Both the position numbers and the translations under genes were made by a program. Below the pieces are notes generated by a model. It did not search any database. It saw only the letters and a list, made by a program, of their open reading frames with translations, and was not told the DNA's origin. A DNA stretch of 64,000 bases. It comes from Podocnemis expansa. Lineage: Eukaryota; Chordata; Testudines; Podocnemididae. The stretch lies in the NCBI GenBank assembly GCA_007922195.1, contig ML681989.1, forward strand, positions 41,879,483 to 41,943,482, read 5' to 3'. This document shows positions 1-11,273 of the stretch, one piece after another (the first letter of the stretch is position 1; each line of letters starts with the position of its first letter).

Positions 1-1204
1 TTTTTTAGGCTTAGTCACTATATAAAATGGATATAGTTTTTTAGTGCCTAATATATTTACAAAGCATCACCTGATTGTGTGCATGTATTTAAATGTTCAT
101 AGTGCATGCTTCTGTAACATCCTGACCATAGGTTTAATAAGAGCTGAGTGTGCTCAGCGATTTTCGGATCTGAGCTCAATGTTTGTTCATGAGTCTTCTG
201 AACTGCTTACCTGAAGTTCATTTCAGAAGTAAAGAAGATTTGGTAAAGTGAAATTGTAGTGAATAATTTGACAACATTTATCTGTATTTTTGTCTTCTAA
301 TTGCCCACTAATGCATAATTATATAATATAGCAATTATTTGCTGAATAGTGTGGGTGAATAATTTTGGACTTCAACTAATTTTTTGGGAGCCAGAACTAG
401 AACACTTGTGATTAAATATCTCACTTATAAGGTGAATTTTGTTCCCTAATTTGATCTGTAACTCTTAAAAGCAGGCTCTGCTACACATAAGCACAAATTT
501 AAAAATCACCCTGCATAAATATTCTCCAACATTCACTTTCTTAAATGGCTATTTTATTGAACATGGCTGCCAGGAAAACCATTTGCATTGATATTGGGAA
601 AAAAGCAAAGAGGCTGAAAACAAAGTCAAGCAAATTAATCTTTAAGTATGAATGAATATCTAAGGAAATTATTTTCAGTGTTCACTCAGTTCTCTTGGTC
701 TCTCTTAAATAGCTCACAAGAATGTCTTCATCATCACAAAAAAACGGATAGGAGGGAGAGCTTGTATTTTTGGTGAACTCAGTCGACAGCAGGGAGGAAG
801 TTGCTTCTTTTTTAGTTTCTTAATCTGGTTTGTGGAGTTTGTTTATTCTTTGCAGGTTTCTGTTTGGATTTTATTTTAACATTAGAATACATCTTCTTAT
901 GATTCTGTTTCAATCTTAAAACCAATCTACATAAATGACTGAAAATCTAGTAGGGATATGACATGGTAGATAAGAGGGTGAGATTGACACTGTTAGCGTA
1001 CATGCCTCTTGTTCTGCTACTCCAGTCACATTAATCTGAGGACTGCCAAATTCCAGAATGGTTTGGTGAGACGTGTGTATAGCAACTAGGATGAGATCAT
1101 TACTTTTACTGCAACTGAGTAGCAAGTAGGACATCAAACAAGGTTTTTATCCATCAATATACAACCAAGAACAAATATGCCCTGCTCTTGAGTTCAAAAT
1201 CAAA
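1..1204. other. AT-rich non-coding stretch, nothing recognised
   Basis: I see no gene, RNA gene or clear repeat here. Open frames are short and lack family resemblance. The composition is AT-rich with very few CpG sites, like most of the window. Confidence 0.5.
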
Positions 1205-1566
1205 GGCCATGTCCACACACAAAGTTTTATTTTGAAATGTAATTTTGAAATAACTTATTTTGAAATAAAACCCTTATTTCGAAATGACTTATTTCGAAAT
1301 AAGGGAAAGCCTGCTATCGAAACAGGTGTTATTTTGAAATGGTTATTTCAAAACAACATGCCCAAATGGCCTTATTTTGAAATAATTGTTTTGAAATAAC
1401 ACCTATTTCAAAATGAATGGGGTTGAAGCTGTTTTGAAATGACGGTTCTTATTTAAAAATGATGAAGGCCGTCATTTCGAAATAAGAAAACGTCGTGTGG
1501 ACCTAATCTTTTTTATTTCAAAATACCAGTGTTATTTTAAAATAAAAGAGATGTGTGGACATACCC
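1205..1566. mobile_element. foldback MITE with TTCGAA-centred palindromes
   Basis: The ends are complementary: GGCCATGTCCACAC on the left and GTGTGGACATACC on the right. The interior is a series of short palindromes built on TTATTTCGAAATAA and decayed versions of it, so either strand could fold extensively. A second internal terminus (GTGTGGACCTAA near 1494-1505) suggests a tandem or partly duplicated end. No coding capacity is visible, so it would depend on transposase supplied elsewhere. The terminal motif resembles the elements at 4209-4629 and 28666-29650. The superfamily is unproven. Confidence 0.65.
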
Positions 1567-1696
1567 AAAGAGTTTGACATTTCACAATGGTATACATGTG
1601 AAAGGATGTAAATTTAACTCATTGCTAAAGGTGCCAGTTAAATTTTAAAGTTGAAATTTAACAAACTGAGTTTAATTAGATAAGTGTTGTCACTAA

Positions 1697-1821
1697 GCGT
1701 CTGATGAAGTGGGATTTTCTCCCACAAAAGCTCATGCGATAAATAAATCTGTTAGTCTTTAAGTGCCACAACATTCCTTGCTAATTTAGAGGAGAGTCCT
1801 ACAAGATAACCCCTTTTATGG
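1697..1821 (+). mobile_element. Penelope-type short repeat, hammerhead-like strand +
   Basis: The unit begins GCGTCTGATGAAG, has a hairpin (GTGGG/CCCAC, 1709-1725), then AAAAGCTCATGC and the common tail TCTGTTAGTCTTTAAG followed by a decayed TGCCACAGGACTCC. It ends with a degraded CTACCCCTTT-like head. In hammerhead terms the CTGATGA box (1701-1707) is intact, but the GAAA box reads AAAA. No coding sequence is present. I recognise the repeat as one abundant in turtles. Confidence 0.7.
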
Positions 1822-2179
1822 AGCGAAGGAAGTAACAGATTACTAGTTTTAATGCTAAGTACTTTTAAGGTCAATGTTTAACTTAAATAGTATTTCTCAG
1901 ATCAGGACCCTTTCTCATTCTTAACTAACCAATACTAATTGATTAATCCATCTAGACCCACATGCACATGCACTCAACAGTTCACCAATTAAGTACTGAC
2001 ATAACCAATTTTTTAGATGTTACACAATGCAGTCTTGCAAGAATTACCACAGGCAGAGTTGAGGGTCAGCAATTATATCAAGGAACAATGCAACTTACCA
2101 AGATTTCTTAATAAATTTACTTAGGACCATCAATTCTCAGTTCTTAAGGACTTAACACATGGAACAGACTTCTAAGGAT

Positions 2180-2275
2180 TCAATGATGAAATGGGATTTC
2201 TCTCAGGAAAGCTCATATGATAAATGAATATGATAGTCTTTTAAAAGTGCCACAGGACTCCTTGTTTGTTTTACT
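2180..2275 (+). mobile_element. Penelope-type short repeat, diverged
   Basis: This is the same family as 1697-1821. It has ATGATGA in place of CTGATGA, a weakened hairpin, an intact GAAAGCTCAT box near 2207-2216, and the tail GTGCCACAGGACTCCTTG, which is well preserved at 2247-2264. The remaining head is not recognisable. Confidence 0.65.
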
Positions 2276-3675
2276 GATCTTTAAAGAATGTGGTTAGTAA
2301 AGTTTGAATGGATTGATCCAAACGGAATGAGTTGAGAATACTCAGAGCAATTTCTTAAAATATTTTTTTTCAGTCTCCTTTAGGCCAATTTGCTTAGACC
2401 TACACTGAGTTAAAATCTAAAATATGATTACTTAAGTGCTCATTAGAGATGTCAAAATAACCTTTAGTTATTTGAGAATGACTCATCAAGCTACTTACAG
2501 TGATTTATGTTAAAAAAAAATAGAAGGGGAAATATGAACCTTGAAAAGAAATCTCACCACTTCTTGTTACCCTTTTAATGCTGGGATAAGGGAGTGTCCT
2601 TTCTATGTGGCTTGTCAGGGTATCTATGCATTTAGGTTTCTGAAGCTTTTTGTTGGTTTTAGTCATCTCTCCTCTAGTGCATGGTGATCTCAGTTTTATA
2701 TACCAAGTTCCAGTTCTTGAAGGCTCAGTGGGTCTACCCTCTGATTCCTATTGGAGATATGCCAAATGGGTTCTAACAGTTCATCTTCATTGGCATTCAG
2801 TAGGTGTATGTGGCATATATCAAACATCTTCAATGTTTTTCTCATTAGAGGCCTTTTAATTCTGATTCACTTCAAGGATTATGTTTTCATTATTAATCCC
2901 TGCTATCAGCAATGATCCCCATTTTCAGTAATTTCTCTCAATATGTCAAAGATATTTAGATATATACTACATCCTGATTTAAGGATTTTTCACATTCCTT
3001 TTTTCTTGTGACAGGCGGTTCCTATTACTTATACAGGGCAACTTTTATTTTTTTAACAATGTAAACCAAAAAATTCTGTATCTTCTAAACTTGGAGGACA
3101 TATTCCATGCATTCCTTGACTGTACATAAACATTTCACATTATTTAGGACTTCAACTGGAACACAAGACATTCTCTAAATATAGAAGGGTATGCCTCTGT
3201 CTCACAAAATGAAGAATTGTGCAGCTTCTATTTTAGGGTAAAAGACAAAGTATAATATATTAATTTACAAGGAAACCATTGAATAATTCATATTCTGGCA
3301 TGAAAATGTGAAACTTAGATTTCCTGGAACAACAAGTAGAAACCTTGTTTGGGGAAATGTATCTTGGAGCCTGGACACTAGCATGAGCCTGAAAATCTGC
3401 ACTGCTCTTTTACAGCCCCAAAGCCCAAGCCCCACAAGCATTAAGTCAGCTGGTCCTGGTGCCAGGACTTGCTTTCCTCAGGTCATAATACAGAAGTTGA
3501 GAGGGAAAAAGAGGTTTAATCTATATGCAAATTATGAAAGATTTTTGCCTAGATGATTAACAATACTTTTTTTGGAGTATTTTAATTTGTAGTCTGGGAA
3601 AGAGGAACTCCTGACTTTGGCTGATCTGAGAGTCCTTAAAGTGTCTCACATGATGTGAATAATTTTCTTATTGTT
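2276..3675. other. AT-rich non-coding stretch, nothing recognised
   Basis: No gene or clear repeat is seen. The longest open frames (under 90 codons) show no domain, signal peptide or codon bias that would support them. Confidence 0.45.
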
Positions 3676-3689
3676 TTACTTCCTAGATG

Positions 3690-3757
3690 GATTTTTTTTT
3701 TATTTTTATTCATTCATTCATTCATTCATTCATTCATTCATTCATTTATTTATTTTT
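3690..3757. repeat. T-rich tract and (CATT)n microsatellite
   Basis: A poly-T/TATTT run is followed by about nine ATTC/CATT units and then TTTA units. It is a simple repeat with no other visible feature. Confidence 0.9.
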
Positions 3758-3975
3758 AAGACAGAGGCTTTGATAGTTTTTTTCTGCTTTTAGAGGGCCA
3801 GAAGGAATCAGTAGTTAATAACCATTCTGGGTATATTTGTTCTATATAACTCTTACAAAAAAATAAATAAACAGACAAATGACAGGACACTGGGGGAACA
3901 AGTTTATTATACAATTATGTGGTTTCATAGATTTGTTATAGCAGTGGTCTCAACAAATTTAAATGGTCACCAATC

Positions 3976-4015
<40 letters not shown>
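3976..4015. repeat. (CT)n microsatellite
   Basis: About 18 CT dinucleotide units occur in a row with one early interruption (CTCG). A simple sequence repeat. Confidence 0.95.
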
Positions 4016-4019
<4 letters not shown>

Positions 4020-4205
4020 CCCACACAAAATCAGACCCATATATAAATAATAACATGAATACCCCCAAATCCCCAATCCCGCTGTATGGGATGTGTGTGT
4101 ATGTGTATAAAGAGAATAGATAAGTGATAAGATATTAGGATTAATTTCATTCTAACTTTAGTTTGTGATGATTGAACAATCCCCTCCACAGGAACTGAAG
4201 ACACT

Positions 4206-4632
4206 ATAGGCTATGTCTACATTACAAAAGTTAGTTTGAATTAACCAAGTCACACTAATAAGTTCAACCTGTATTTGAACTGAACTAAACCTGACCTTAG
4301 TAAGTTGAACTAACAAAGTGCACTAATTCAACTTAACTGTTAAGTTGAATTAGTGCACTTTCTTAATTTGAACTAACTGCCCTAATTCAAATTTATTTAG
4401 TTTGAATTAATACTTAATCATGGTCTACACTGCCTTTAGTTCAAACTAAGAATCAGTCTCAGCACTTAGTTCAAACTAAATGCAGGTGTTACTAATTCAA
4501 ACTAAATTTTCATTAGTTCAAATTAAGGAATCCTTAATTCAAACTAGTGAAAGTCTATGGTGGATGGGAACTAAGTTAGCTTCAGTTAAGGCCCCTTAAT
4601 TTGAACTAACTTGCCAGTGTAGACCACCCATA
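4206..4632. mobile_element. foldback MITE with TTAGTTTGAA palindromes
   Basis: The ends are GGCTATGTCTACAT (from 4209) and GTGTAGACCACCC (to 4629). The flanking trinucleotides are both ATA (4206-4208 and 4630-4632), consistent with a 3-bp target duplication as in PIF/Harbinger-type elements, though three bases is weak evidence. The interior is many alternating copies of TTAGTTTGAATTAA and its complement, so it folds on itself. It is non-coding and mobilised only in trans, if at all. Confidence 0.7.
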
Positions 4633-5235
4633 AAGAATACAGTATCTCACTTTTTAATTTGGTATGTTAATTACGCCATGTCAGTGCAAGAATTGTGCTA
4701 TCACAATCTCTTAACTTTGCCCTAGAGTGACCTAGATATGGTATAGCCTATCCTATACTTTACTTCTCTGAAAAGACTGCCCACCAAGTGACTGAAGATG
4801 ATAGTTTAAGAGGTGGGCACTGAGGAAATATATGGACACCACTAAAGCAATTCCATAAAGGATATCAAACATCCACTAGAGGGTAGCAATCTATGGTTAC
4901 TGCAAAACTGAGCTGTATTAGAATCAGCAATCTAAAAGTAAAATGTTCTACATCATCTTTAGCAGACTCCTGAGTCACTTTCTTTTACTGTTACTGCATT
5001 TTAAGTATTATTTGCTTATTACTTTTTTAAAAAATGTTGTCAATGACTGCTCTGTGCCTAGTTGTATTTCTGCTTCCATAACATGCACTTAAAAAGAACT
5101 TTAAAAGTCACTTGCTAAGAGCCAGACTGGAATGCAGCTGTCTCCTCCTGATTTCACATAGCATGAGCATAGAGTAAGATACATTTATTCATTAATTCAT
5201 TGTTCATCAAAATAGTGAATACTTAGAGCAAATTG
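4633..5235. other. non-coding stretch, nothing recognised
   Basis: AT-rich sequence without a supported gene or repeat. Confidence 0.4.
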
Positions 5236-5367
5236 TTTTGCTTCTCTCTCGATTCAAGTTCCAAAGGTGCTGCTATATTAGGCTAGTCCAGCAAAAGAAG
5301 CGAGGAGTCCTGTGGCACATTTGTTAGTCTTTAAGTGCCACAGGACTACTTGCTTCTCTTGATTCAG
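5236..5367. mobile_element. fused head-to-head Penelope-type repeat with imperfect target duplication
   Basis: After a left flank reading TTGCTTCTCTCTCGATTC, the element starts with the family head TTCCAAAGG (5256), runs through GGAGTCCTGTGGCAC, then switches directly to the opposite orientation (TTGTTAGTCTTTAAGTGCCACAGGACTAC, spanning about 5320-5348). The right flank TTGCTTCTCTTGATTC (from 5349) repeats the left flank apart from a 2-base indel and one change. Both the ribozyme-like portion and the hairpin are absent, so this is a minimal inverted unit. Confidence 0.7.
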
Positions 5368-5885
5368 TGTCTCTTCAGAGAGGTCATCAACCAAAGATGA
5401 CTGAAGTCCATTACTTTGAATACAGAACATACATATAAAACCACATTCTGCCTGTGCACTACAAGAGAAGTGTTAATGCGCCCTTGTTCCTTCTTGTTTG
5501 CAAGGTGTACAAGTGCCAGACCTCTCAATGAGAGGACAAACTCAAGAAATGTCTCAATATAATGTCCAGAGAATAGGCCAAAATCTACTTTAAGTAAATC
5601 CTTACAACTGCAATAGAATTTATGGTTGCAATTTAGAGCTGAATTTGGTCCAATATCTTTAAACGGACACTGTATATGTTCTGTATACCTGAATACTTTC
5701 CAATCTATATTTTCAAGTATATTTGTATTCAAGTCTGGTAGTATAAAATATACTAGATTCCTGGTGGTTTTTTTCACATTTTCACTTTCCACATTTTTTT
5801 TTGTTTGTTTTTGCCTTTTCCTTCCTCCTGTCCATGCCCAAATCAACAATTATCTGCTGAGATAAGTGTCCATAGAAACTGGACC
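5368..5885. other. non-coding stretch with one unexplained long open frame
   Basis: A minus-strand open frame of 161 codons spans 5364-5849 in otherwise AT-rich sequence. I see no domain, repeat or splice context that supports it, so it is not called as a gene. Confidence 0.35.
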
Positions 5886-6035
5886 CTTTACAGTCATCAA
5901 TGAATCACAATCCCTATCGCCCCATGTGAGCTAGGGATGTCTTATTCCCATTTTGCAGAAGAGGAACTAAAACAGAGATTTGTCCAAAGTGTCAAAGAAA
6001 ATCCGTAATAGAGCAAGGAACTAAACCCATGGTAT
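5886..6035 (-). repeat. MIR-like SINE fragment, diverged
   Basis: CCCATTTTGCAGAAGAGGAA, followed by a run of derivatives of the MIR core (reverse orientation: cagatgaggaaactgaggc, then agtgacttgcccaaggtcac, then cagagcagggattgaaccc), is recognisable by order and spacing. It is heavily mutated and non-coding. Confidence 0.55.
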
Positions 6036-6289
6036 TTGCCCAGAACATTAATTAAAAGATATTGGTTCCTCCCTTCCTAATAGTTCCTCTGTTCTGGCCT
6101 CTACAAGACATTCTGAGGTGCTCAAAAAAAATCAGTTGTACACTGGCTGCCTCATTTGACAGACTTAAAAGGTCCTATGTCCATTTGCTAAATGTCAACA
6201 CAGTAGCTCTCTCTCCAACTTCTTTCATGTCTATCCTACCAACCTGCTTATATGGCCCCATTGTGGTAAAATCTGGTTGCAACACGGTT

Positions 6290-7275
6290 GCCCCACCCTC
6301 ACAAGGTGAGGAGGGGGGTGACTAACCAGGGTCTCCAGCCCTTCATTGGGCAGACCTGCCAAGTCTCCAGCCCCACAGCAGAATCAACACACAGCATTTC
6401 AGGCCCTCTGCAGGGCCGGGTAAGCTAAGCCCCTGGCAGTCAGAGGGACGAGCAGTTGCAATTCTCTGGCTCGCATTCAGCAAATGGGGAGAGGAGGCAG
6501 TGAAGGCATAAGGTTGCATGGCTCTACTGTGTCCCAGCCCAGGCCCCTGGCAAGGCCTGAAGCTTTTGTGTGTGGGTCAGCAGGGTCCTGGATGCAACAC
6601 GCTGACCTCAATATGAGCTCCATAGCAGAGGGCTGGTGCCCACACTCCCCCGAGTCGATCCCGGCTCCATTTCCCCACAGTACCTGCACTGAAGCCTCAT
6701 CCGCTGGCTCTTCAGGGTAGTCGCCCAGGGGTAGGTTGCAGAACCTCTCCATCTTGTCAAGCAGCAGCAGGTCTGGTAGCTCATTGGGTCTGTCGGCAGA
6801 TGGCAATTCCCCCAGGTCACAAGTCTCGGTGATCGAGTATCCTCACCAGCCAGGGGTAGGTTCCCCAGGTAGCTAGGAGTTTGCAGGGGCTCTGGGTCAC
6901 CAGCAGGGAATGACTTGAGAGCCCCAGTGGGCCTCCCTGCTACTGGACCTTCCTCAGGGCTTGCGGCAGCCCGGGTGTCTGACATCATCTCCCAGTCTCC
7001 AGCTGTGGGTGGCCCCTGCCAGAAGCCTGGGCCTGGGTCTGTAGGCCATAATTCTGCTACCCCATGGGATGATCCAGGCTTGGGAGGGAGTGGAGATATG
7101 TCCTTCCCCTTCCATGGCTTGAGCTGGACAGAGCTGCCTGCCTCCCTTCTTATACTTCCTGCCCCTACCCTCTGCTTCCAGCTTGACTGACAGGCCACTC
7201 CTGGCTCCACTCTTCTGTAGTCAAGCAGCTCCTTCTGGTCCACCTCTGAGGGGGCTGTGCCTTCCCAATACACTG
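6290..7275 (-). mobile_element. GC-rich unrecognised element with frame-shifted minus-strand coding remnants
   Basis: This is a GC-rich island of about 1 kb in AT-rich DNA. The minus strand holds a 221-codon open frame (6608-7273) and an overlapping 109-codon frame in another phase (6477-6806). The second appears to pick up where the first loses sense, as expected after a frameshift near 6800. The predicted protein is rich in proline, glycine and acidic residues. It has a Cys-x2-Cys pair (CRYC) in one frame but no catalytic motif I can name. I have an impression of similar high-copy sequence in turtles, which favours a retroelement or LTR-type repeat over a host gene. No TSD or terminal repeat was established, so the borders are approximate. 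Confidence 0.4.
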
Positions 7276-7285
7276 ATCATCCACT

Positions 7286-7900
7286 TAATCAGTAATATTA
7301 ACTTTTGGATACTAAAATTTCCTTTTTCATAAATATGTTACTTTCTTTTACATTTATCAAGAAGTGTTATATTCTGCTAAAGAATAGGCAGGAAGCTTAT
7401 TTGAGAGCTGCAGGAAGCTTTATCACAGTATCTGTAACTTCGGCTGCCTACAGTTCCCATGATTCATATACTCTGGCCACCTTTTGTCATAGTACATATG
7501 TGTGAGGATTTTTTTCTTTAACCATTAATCTTCTAATGTAATGAGTATTTCTGGTTCTTTTCTACTGCATTCCTCATCCCAAAGAGCAGGTGATATATAT
7601 ATTGTGATAATTTCATATTGCTTATATATCACTGTCCCTCCACCTTTAGCTAGTATTATTTATGGAGACATGAATGTTAATAGATATCATACTGGTATTC
7701 AGATTTAACCTCTTGCAGATCTCTCCCCTCTCTTTGTCACTCTCCCAAGTTCAAAATCCTTTTGAACCAGTCACCTATGTGCATGTCCCTGGGGATTGTG
7801 TGTGTCTTCAAAGATTTACAGTAAAATTTTACAGATCATTGTTTAACATTATAAATATCTGCAAACAAGTATTTCTTGCATGGAGTAATTAACATCCCTA
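7286..7900. other. non-coding stretch, nothing recognised
   Basis: AT-rich sequence with short open frames only. It precedes the CpG-enriched stretch described next. Confidence 0.4.
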
Positions 7901-7984
7901 ATTAGATGCACCTTGCAGCTGCTGTTAGTCTTAATTGGCAATATTGCAGTTACATTTTTGTTACATATCTTCCGAATAATGGGG

Positions 7985-9360
7985 GGGGGCAGTACTGAAA
8001 GGAGGGGAAAGACAAAACTGTTCCCACACAGTTCAGAGAGTTCGCACAAAGAAGATCCCATGGCAACAGCGAGTCCCACAGTTTGCCTTATAAAAATCCA
8101 AGAATAGATAATGCATCATCTCTTTTAAAACAGCAGTTTGCTTCGGAAACAGGAGGGGAAAAAATGTACTGAGCTCGGTGTCTAACACACATGCAAAGCA
8201 TCCATGTCTCTCCTCTTCTCCTCCTACCCTCCAGACAGAGAAGCGAAAATCAAATGTTACCTGCGGTATAGAGTGTATTTTGTATCCTGGAAGTGAATCA
8301 CTGTATGCAAGGATAGATCCCTGCTATTAAGGACTTTTTTCTAGGATCGTTTCTGAAGATCCCTTCCTCTCTTCCCCCGAAAAATCAGCTACCAGTGCTT
8401 GCAAAACTGTTTGTGTGTGGATTGGCTAGTACTAAAGTATCCATTGGGTGGCAGTAACAGTATCTTCTTTATGACTTGCAGCAAACCAGAGAATGCATTC
8501 AATCAAATAAGCCGATCTTGTAGAAACACTGGAATCATTTATGCATTGCAGTTTCTCTCTCTCTCCATCCCTCCCTCTTGCTTCCTTAGGATATTTTGGG
8601 AGGATTGTGGTTATTAATCAAGACCTCCTGTTACGTGTTGTTCACTTGTCATTTCCACTGAAGAACAGCATCATTCAGGGCAAGCCGACATCTGATTCCC
8701 CACCAACACCTTTTTTTTTTTTTGGAGATTTTTATTTATTTATTTATTTATTGGCCCGGTGGGAGTGCTAGGACCCAGGAGACATCCCTTCAAACAGCAG
8801 GGGCTGTGTGCTTTCCACATAGCAGTACAGTACAAGGAAAACCCCATCGGATCTGTTATTGTAGGATACTTCTGAAATATACATAGGATTCTTTCCGTCT
8901 TATGGCTGCATCCTGGATCTGGAAATTTTGCAAGTGCACCAAGAGGCTTTGAAAGGCTACACGCGCAGAAATTCGCAATCAAGACTCCTTTTCTTGTCCT
9001 AGAGCTCGCAGACTTGTGTGGTTCTGGCTTCTCCTCTTTCTTCCCTCCCCCTTCTTCCCCCCCAGTCTCCCCCCCCCTTTCTCTCTCTGCTTTACACCTG
9101 GATCGTATCTTCTGTGAGCAAACTGGGCACTTTTCGAACTAACAGGGGTGAATCTTGAAGGGAATCTAAGTCTATATGGAATTATCTGCTTTGATGGTGA
9201 ACTTGGCACTTGTGAATGGGCATCTTGTTCGCATCACTAATTACTAGCAAAAAAAGAGGAGTAATAAACGTGGATCCTTTGAATACGCATTGTAATGACC
9301 AGCAATCACCTTACTGACTGATCTCAAGATAAGAATATTTTGGAAGACTGTTGTGGGTAA
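7985..9360 (+). promoter_or_regulatory. candidate host-gene promoter and 5' untranslated exon
   Basis: CpG dinucleotides are clearly denser here (roughly two dozen in 1.3 kb by eye) than in the neighbouring AT-rich DNA. A TATA-like TTATAAAAAT lies at 8088-8097. The sequence is mostly non-repetitive apart from a T/(TATT) run at 8711-8752 and a polypyrimidine tract at about 9027-9090. At 9357 a strong donor match (TGTGG|GTAAGGT) could end a first exon. Short upstream-type open frames occur, including a 23-codon frame from 9177, but no recognisable protein. The picture is that of a long 5' untranslated exon of a large, intron-rich gene on the plus strand. The gene identity, the transcription start and even the existence of a transcript are inference. 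Confidence 0.35.
8711..8752. repeat. poly-T and (TATT)n tract
   Basis: A run of about 13 T is followed, after a short spacer, by TTTATTTA-type repeats. It is a simple repeat inside the candidate 5' exon, which would be unusual for conserved exonic sequence. Confidence 0.85.
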
Positions 9361-11228
9361 GGTCCTTTTATATATGCAAAGCCCCTTAATGGCATGACTA
9401 AACTTGGTGTCTTGTAATTGAAATGGGTACTTTCATGATTGCTGCATTATACTGATCTGTGAGGCTATCTAGCCATTATTGGCTGCCGAGTGAAATAACT
9501 GCAGTAGGTATTTTTGAGAGTGCATTTTGTGATAAATCAAAGCATCAAGTCTTCCCCATCCCCCCTTGATACTGGAGAATATCATGAATGCCTTCTGGGC
9601 AAATAGTCTTTCTCTGGGTGTAATATGTGTGGCTGGAAAGGCTATATAGCAGTGAAAAAGACGAGTCAGTGCTGCTATCTCTTTTACATAAAATCGGCTC
9701 CTATCCCTTCGTTCAAACAAATGTGTTCAACTCTTTGCAGCAGTCTGCTGCATTTCATAGCTGCAGTGAAGGCAGAGAAATCCTCCTTTTTCAAGTTGTT
9801 AAACTTTAAGGCGACAATGCTTTTTAATTATGCTATAGAAATATGGTTCTAACGGGTAAATGTCACTGCTGATTGGGGATTAGAACTATTAAGGTAAATG
9901 CTATAAGAAAATGGTAAACTGGAGGATGGTAGGGAAAGCTAGACTTGAGAGGATAAAATAATCTGAAATGTCACTTGCATAAAAATTGCCAGTCCACCTG
10001 CTTTTATAAAATATCTTTTCACCAATAACTTGCACAGTGAAACCTCAGACCCACGTGCAAAGGAGTTGAAGATCTGCAGCAGAGATCACATCTTCAGGAT
10101 ATCCAACTCACATATGCAGCTGGCCAGGGAATTGTGTATAAATTCATTACTTCTATTAACTGTGGTGGGGTAGAACCTGCTTTTAAATAAACCCCCAACT
10201 AAACAAGGAAGCAAATGAGATCAGACATTTAGGGGGGGAAAGGCAATGCAAATTATTAATCTTTCTCATCAAAAATAAAAATTGATAGAAAGGATGGGGG
10301 AGGTTGAAAGAACCAAGAGCGATGACGTTGTACAGTGCAATACACTGCAATACTAAAGTTATATAGTGTATGAGAAAATATATGCCCCAATATGCTGCTG
10401 GTGGGCTCATGCATAATGGATGGCAGAAGATATGCAGATGTATCTGTAGGAAGATGGATGTATTTGTGCATAATCGATGATTATGTAACTTGATTTATAT
10501 CAGTGACATCAGTCGGCCACAGTGTAATAATATAATCATACAGTGTATCAATCACTTGTGTTAACTTTGGAATGCTTCTGACAGCTGGCAACCAGGAGAG
10601 GGAAAGGTATGGGGGATCCCTTGTTCAGCTCCTGTTAAATGTTTGTCTTTGGTGGACTGGATTTAGCATGAGTTTTCCTCACAGTGGAATTTCCCTGGGA
10701 CAGTGGCTTCACAAAAGCATCAGGCTCTCATAGTTGCCAACTCAGCCACACCCCTGAAGAAAGCCACATAAAACCCCCGCAATACTGCACAATGGTCCCA
10801 TTGAAGAGCCTGCCTGATTCTCTGAACAAGGTCACAGTGTAACCTGTGATTTAAATACATGTCAGTAGCTGAATGGAAGGAAAGCTCAACTGAAACTAAA
10901 ATTCTATTTTTCTCTCAAAATAAAATTTTTAAAAAGGTGCCCCCCCATTAGTGTTCAAGGTAGAATGGATAGTTGCTTCACTCTGGTGTTTGCAGCTCCA
11001 CAAATGGATACTGCTGTCTCTATATGAAATCAGTGTCTTGGAACTTTTTCTTTAGCTGTAGTCTAAAAATGAGTGAAACACCAATAATACTAGTGAAAAG
11101 TATCTTCAGATAAAATATCCAGATCTACCTGTTACATTAAAAAAAGTACAGAACATTCTCCCAAAGTGATTTATTGTTCATAAATATGATAAAAGATTAA
11201 CTCTTTTTAGGTGGGTTTTAAAGTTAAG
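9361..11228. other. non-coding stretch, possibly intronic
   Basis: No gene or clear repeat was recognised. If the donor at 9357 is real, this is the start of a long intron. Confidence 0.35.
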
Positions 11229-11229
11229 G

Positions 11230-11271
<42 letters not shown>
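11230..11271. repeat. (AG)n microsatellite
   Basis: An uninterrupted run of about 20 AG units follows GGGGCAG. A simple repeat. Confidence 0.95.

Positions 11272-11273
<2 letters not shown>

Noticed and set aside
1697..1821. Classification of the GGAGTCCTGTGGCAC repeat as a tRNA-derived SINE
   Set aside because: I see no A-box/B-box pair; the hammerhead-like core, inverted fusions and association with RT/GIY-YIG remnants fit a Penelope-type terminal repeat better.
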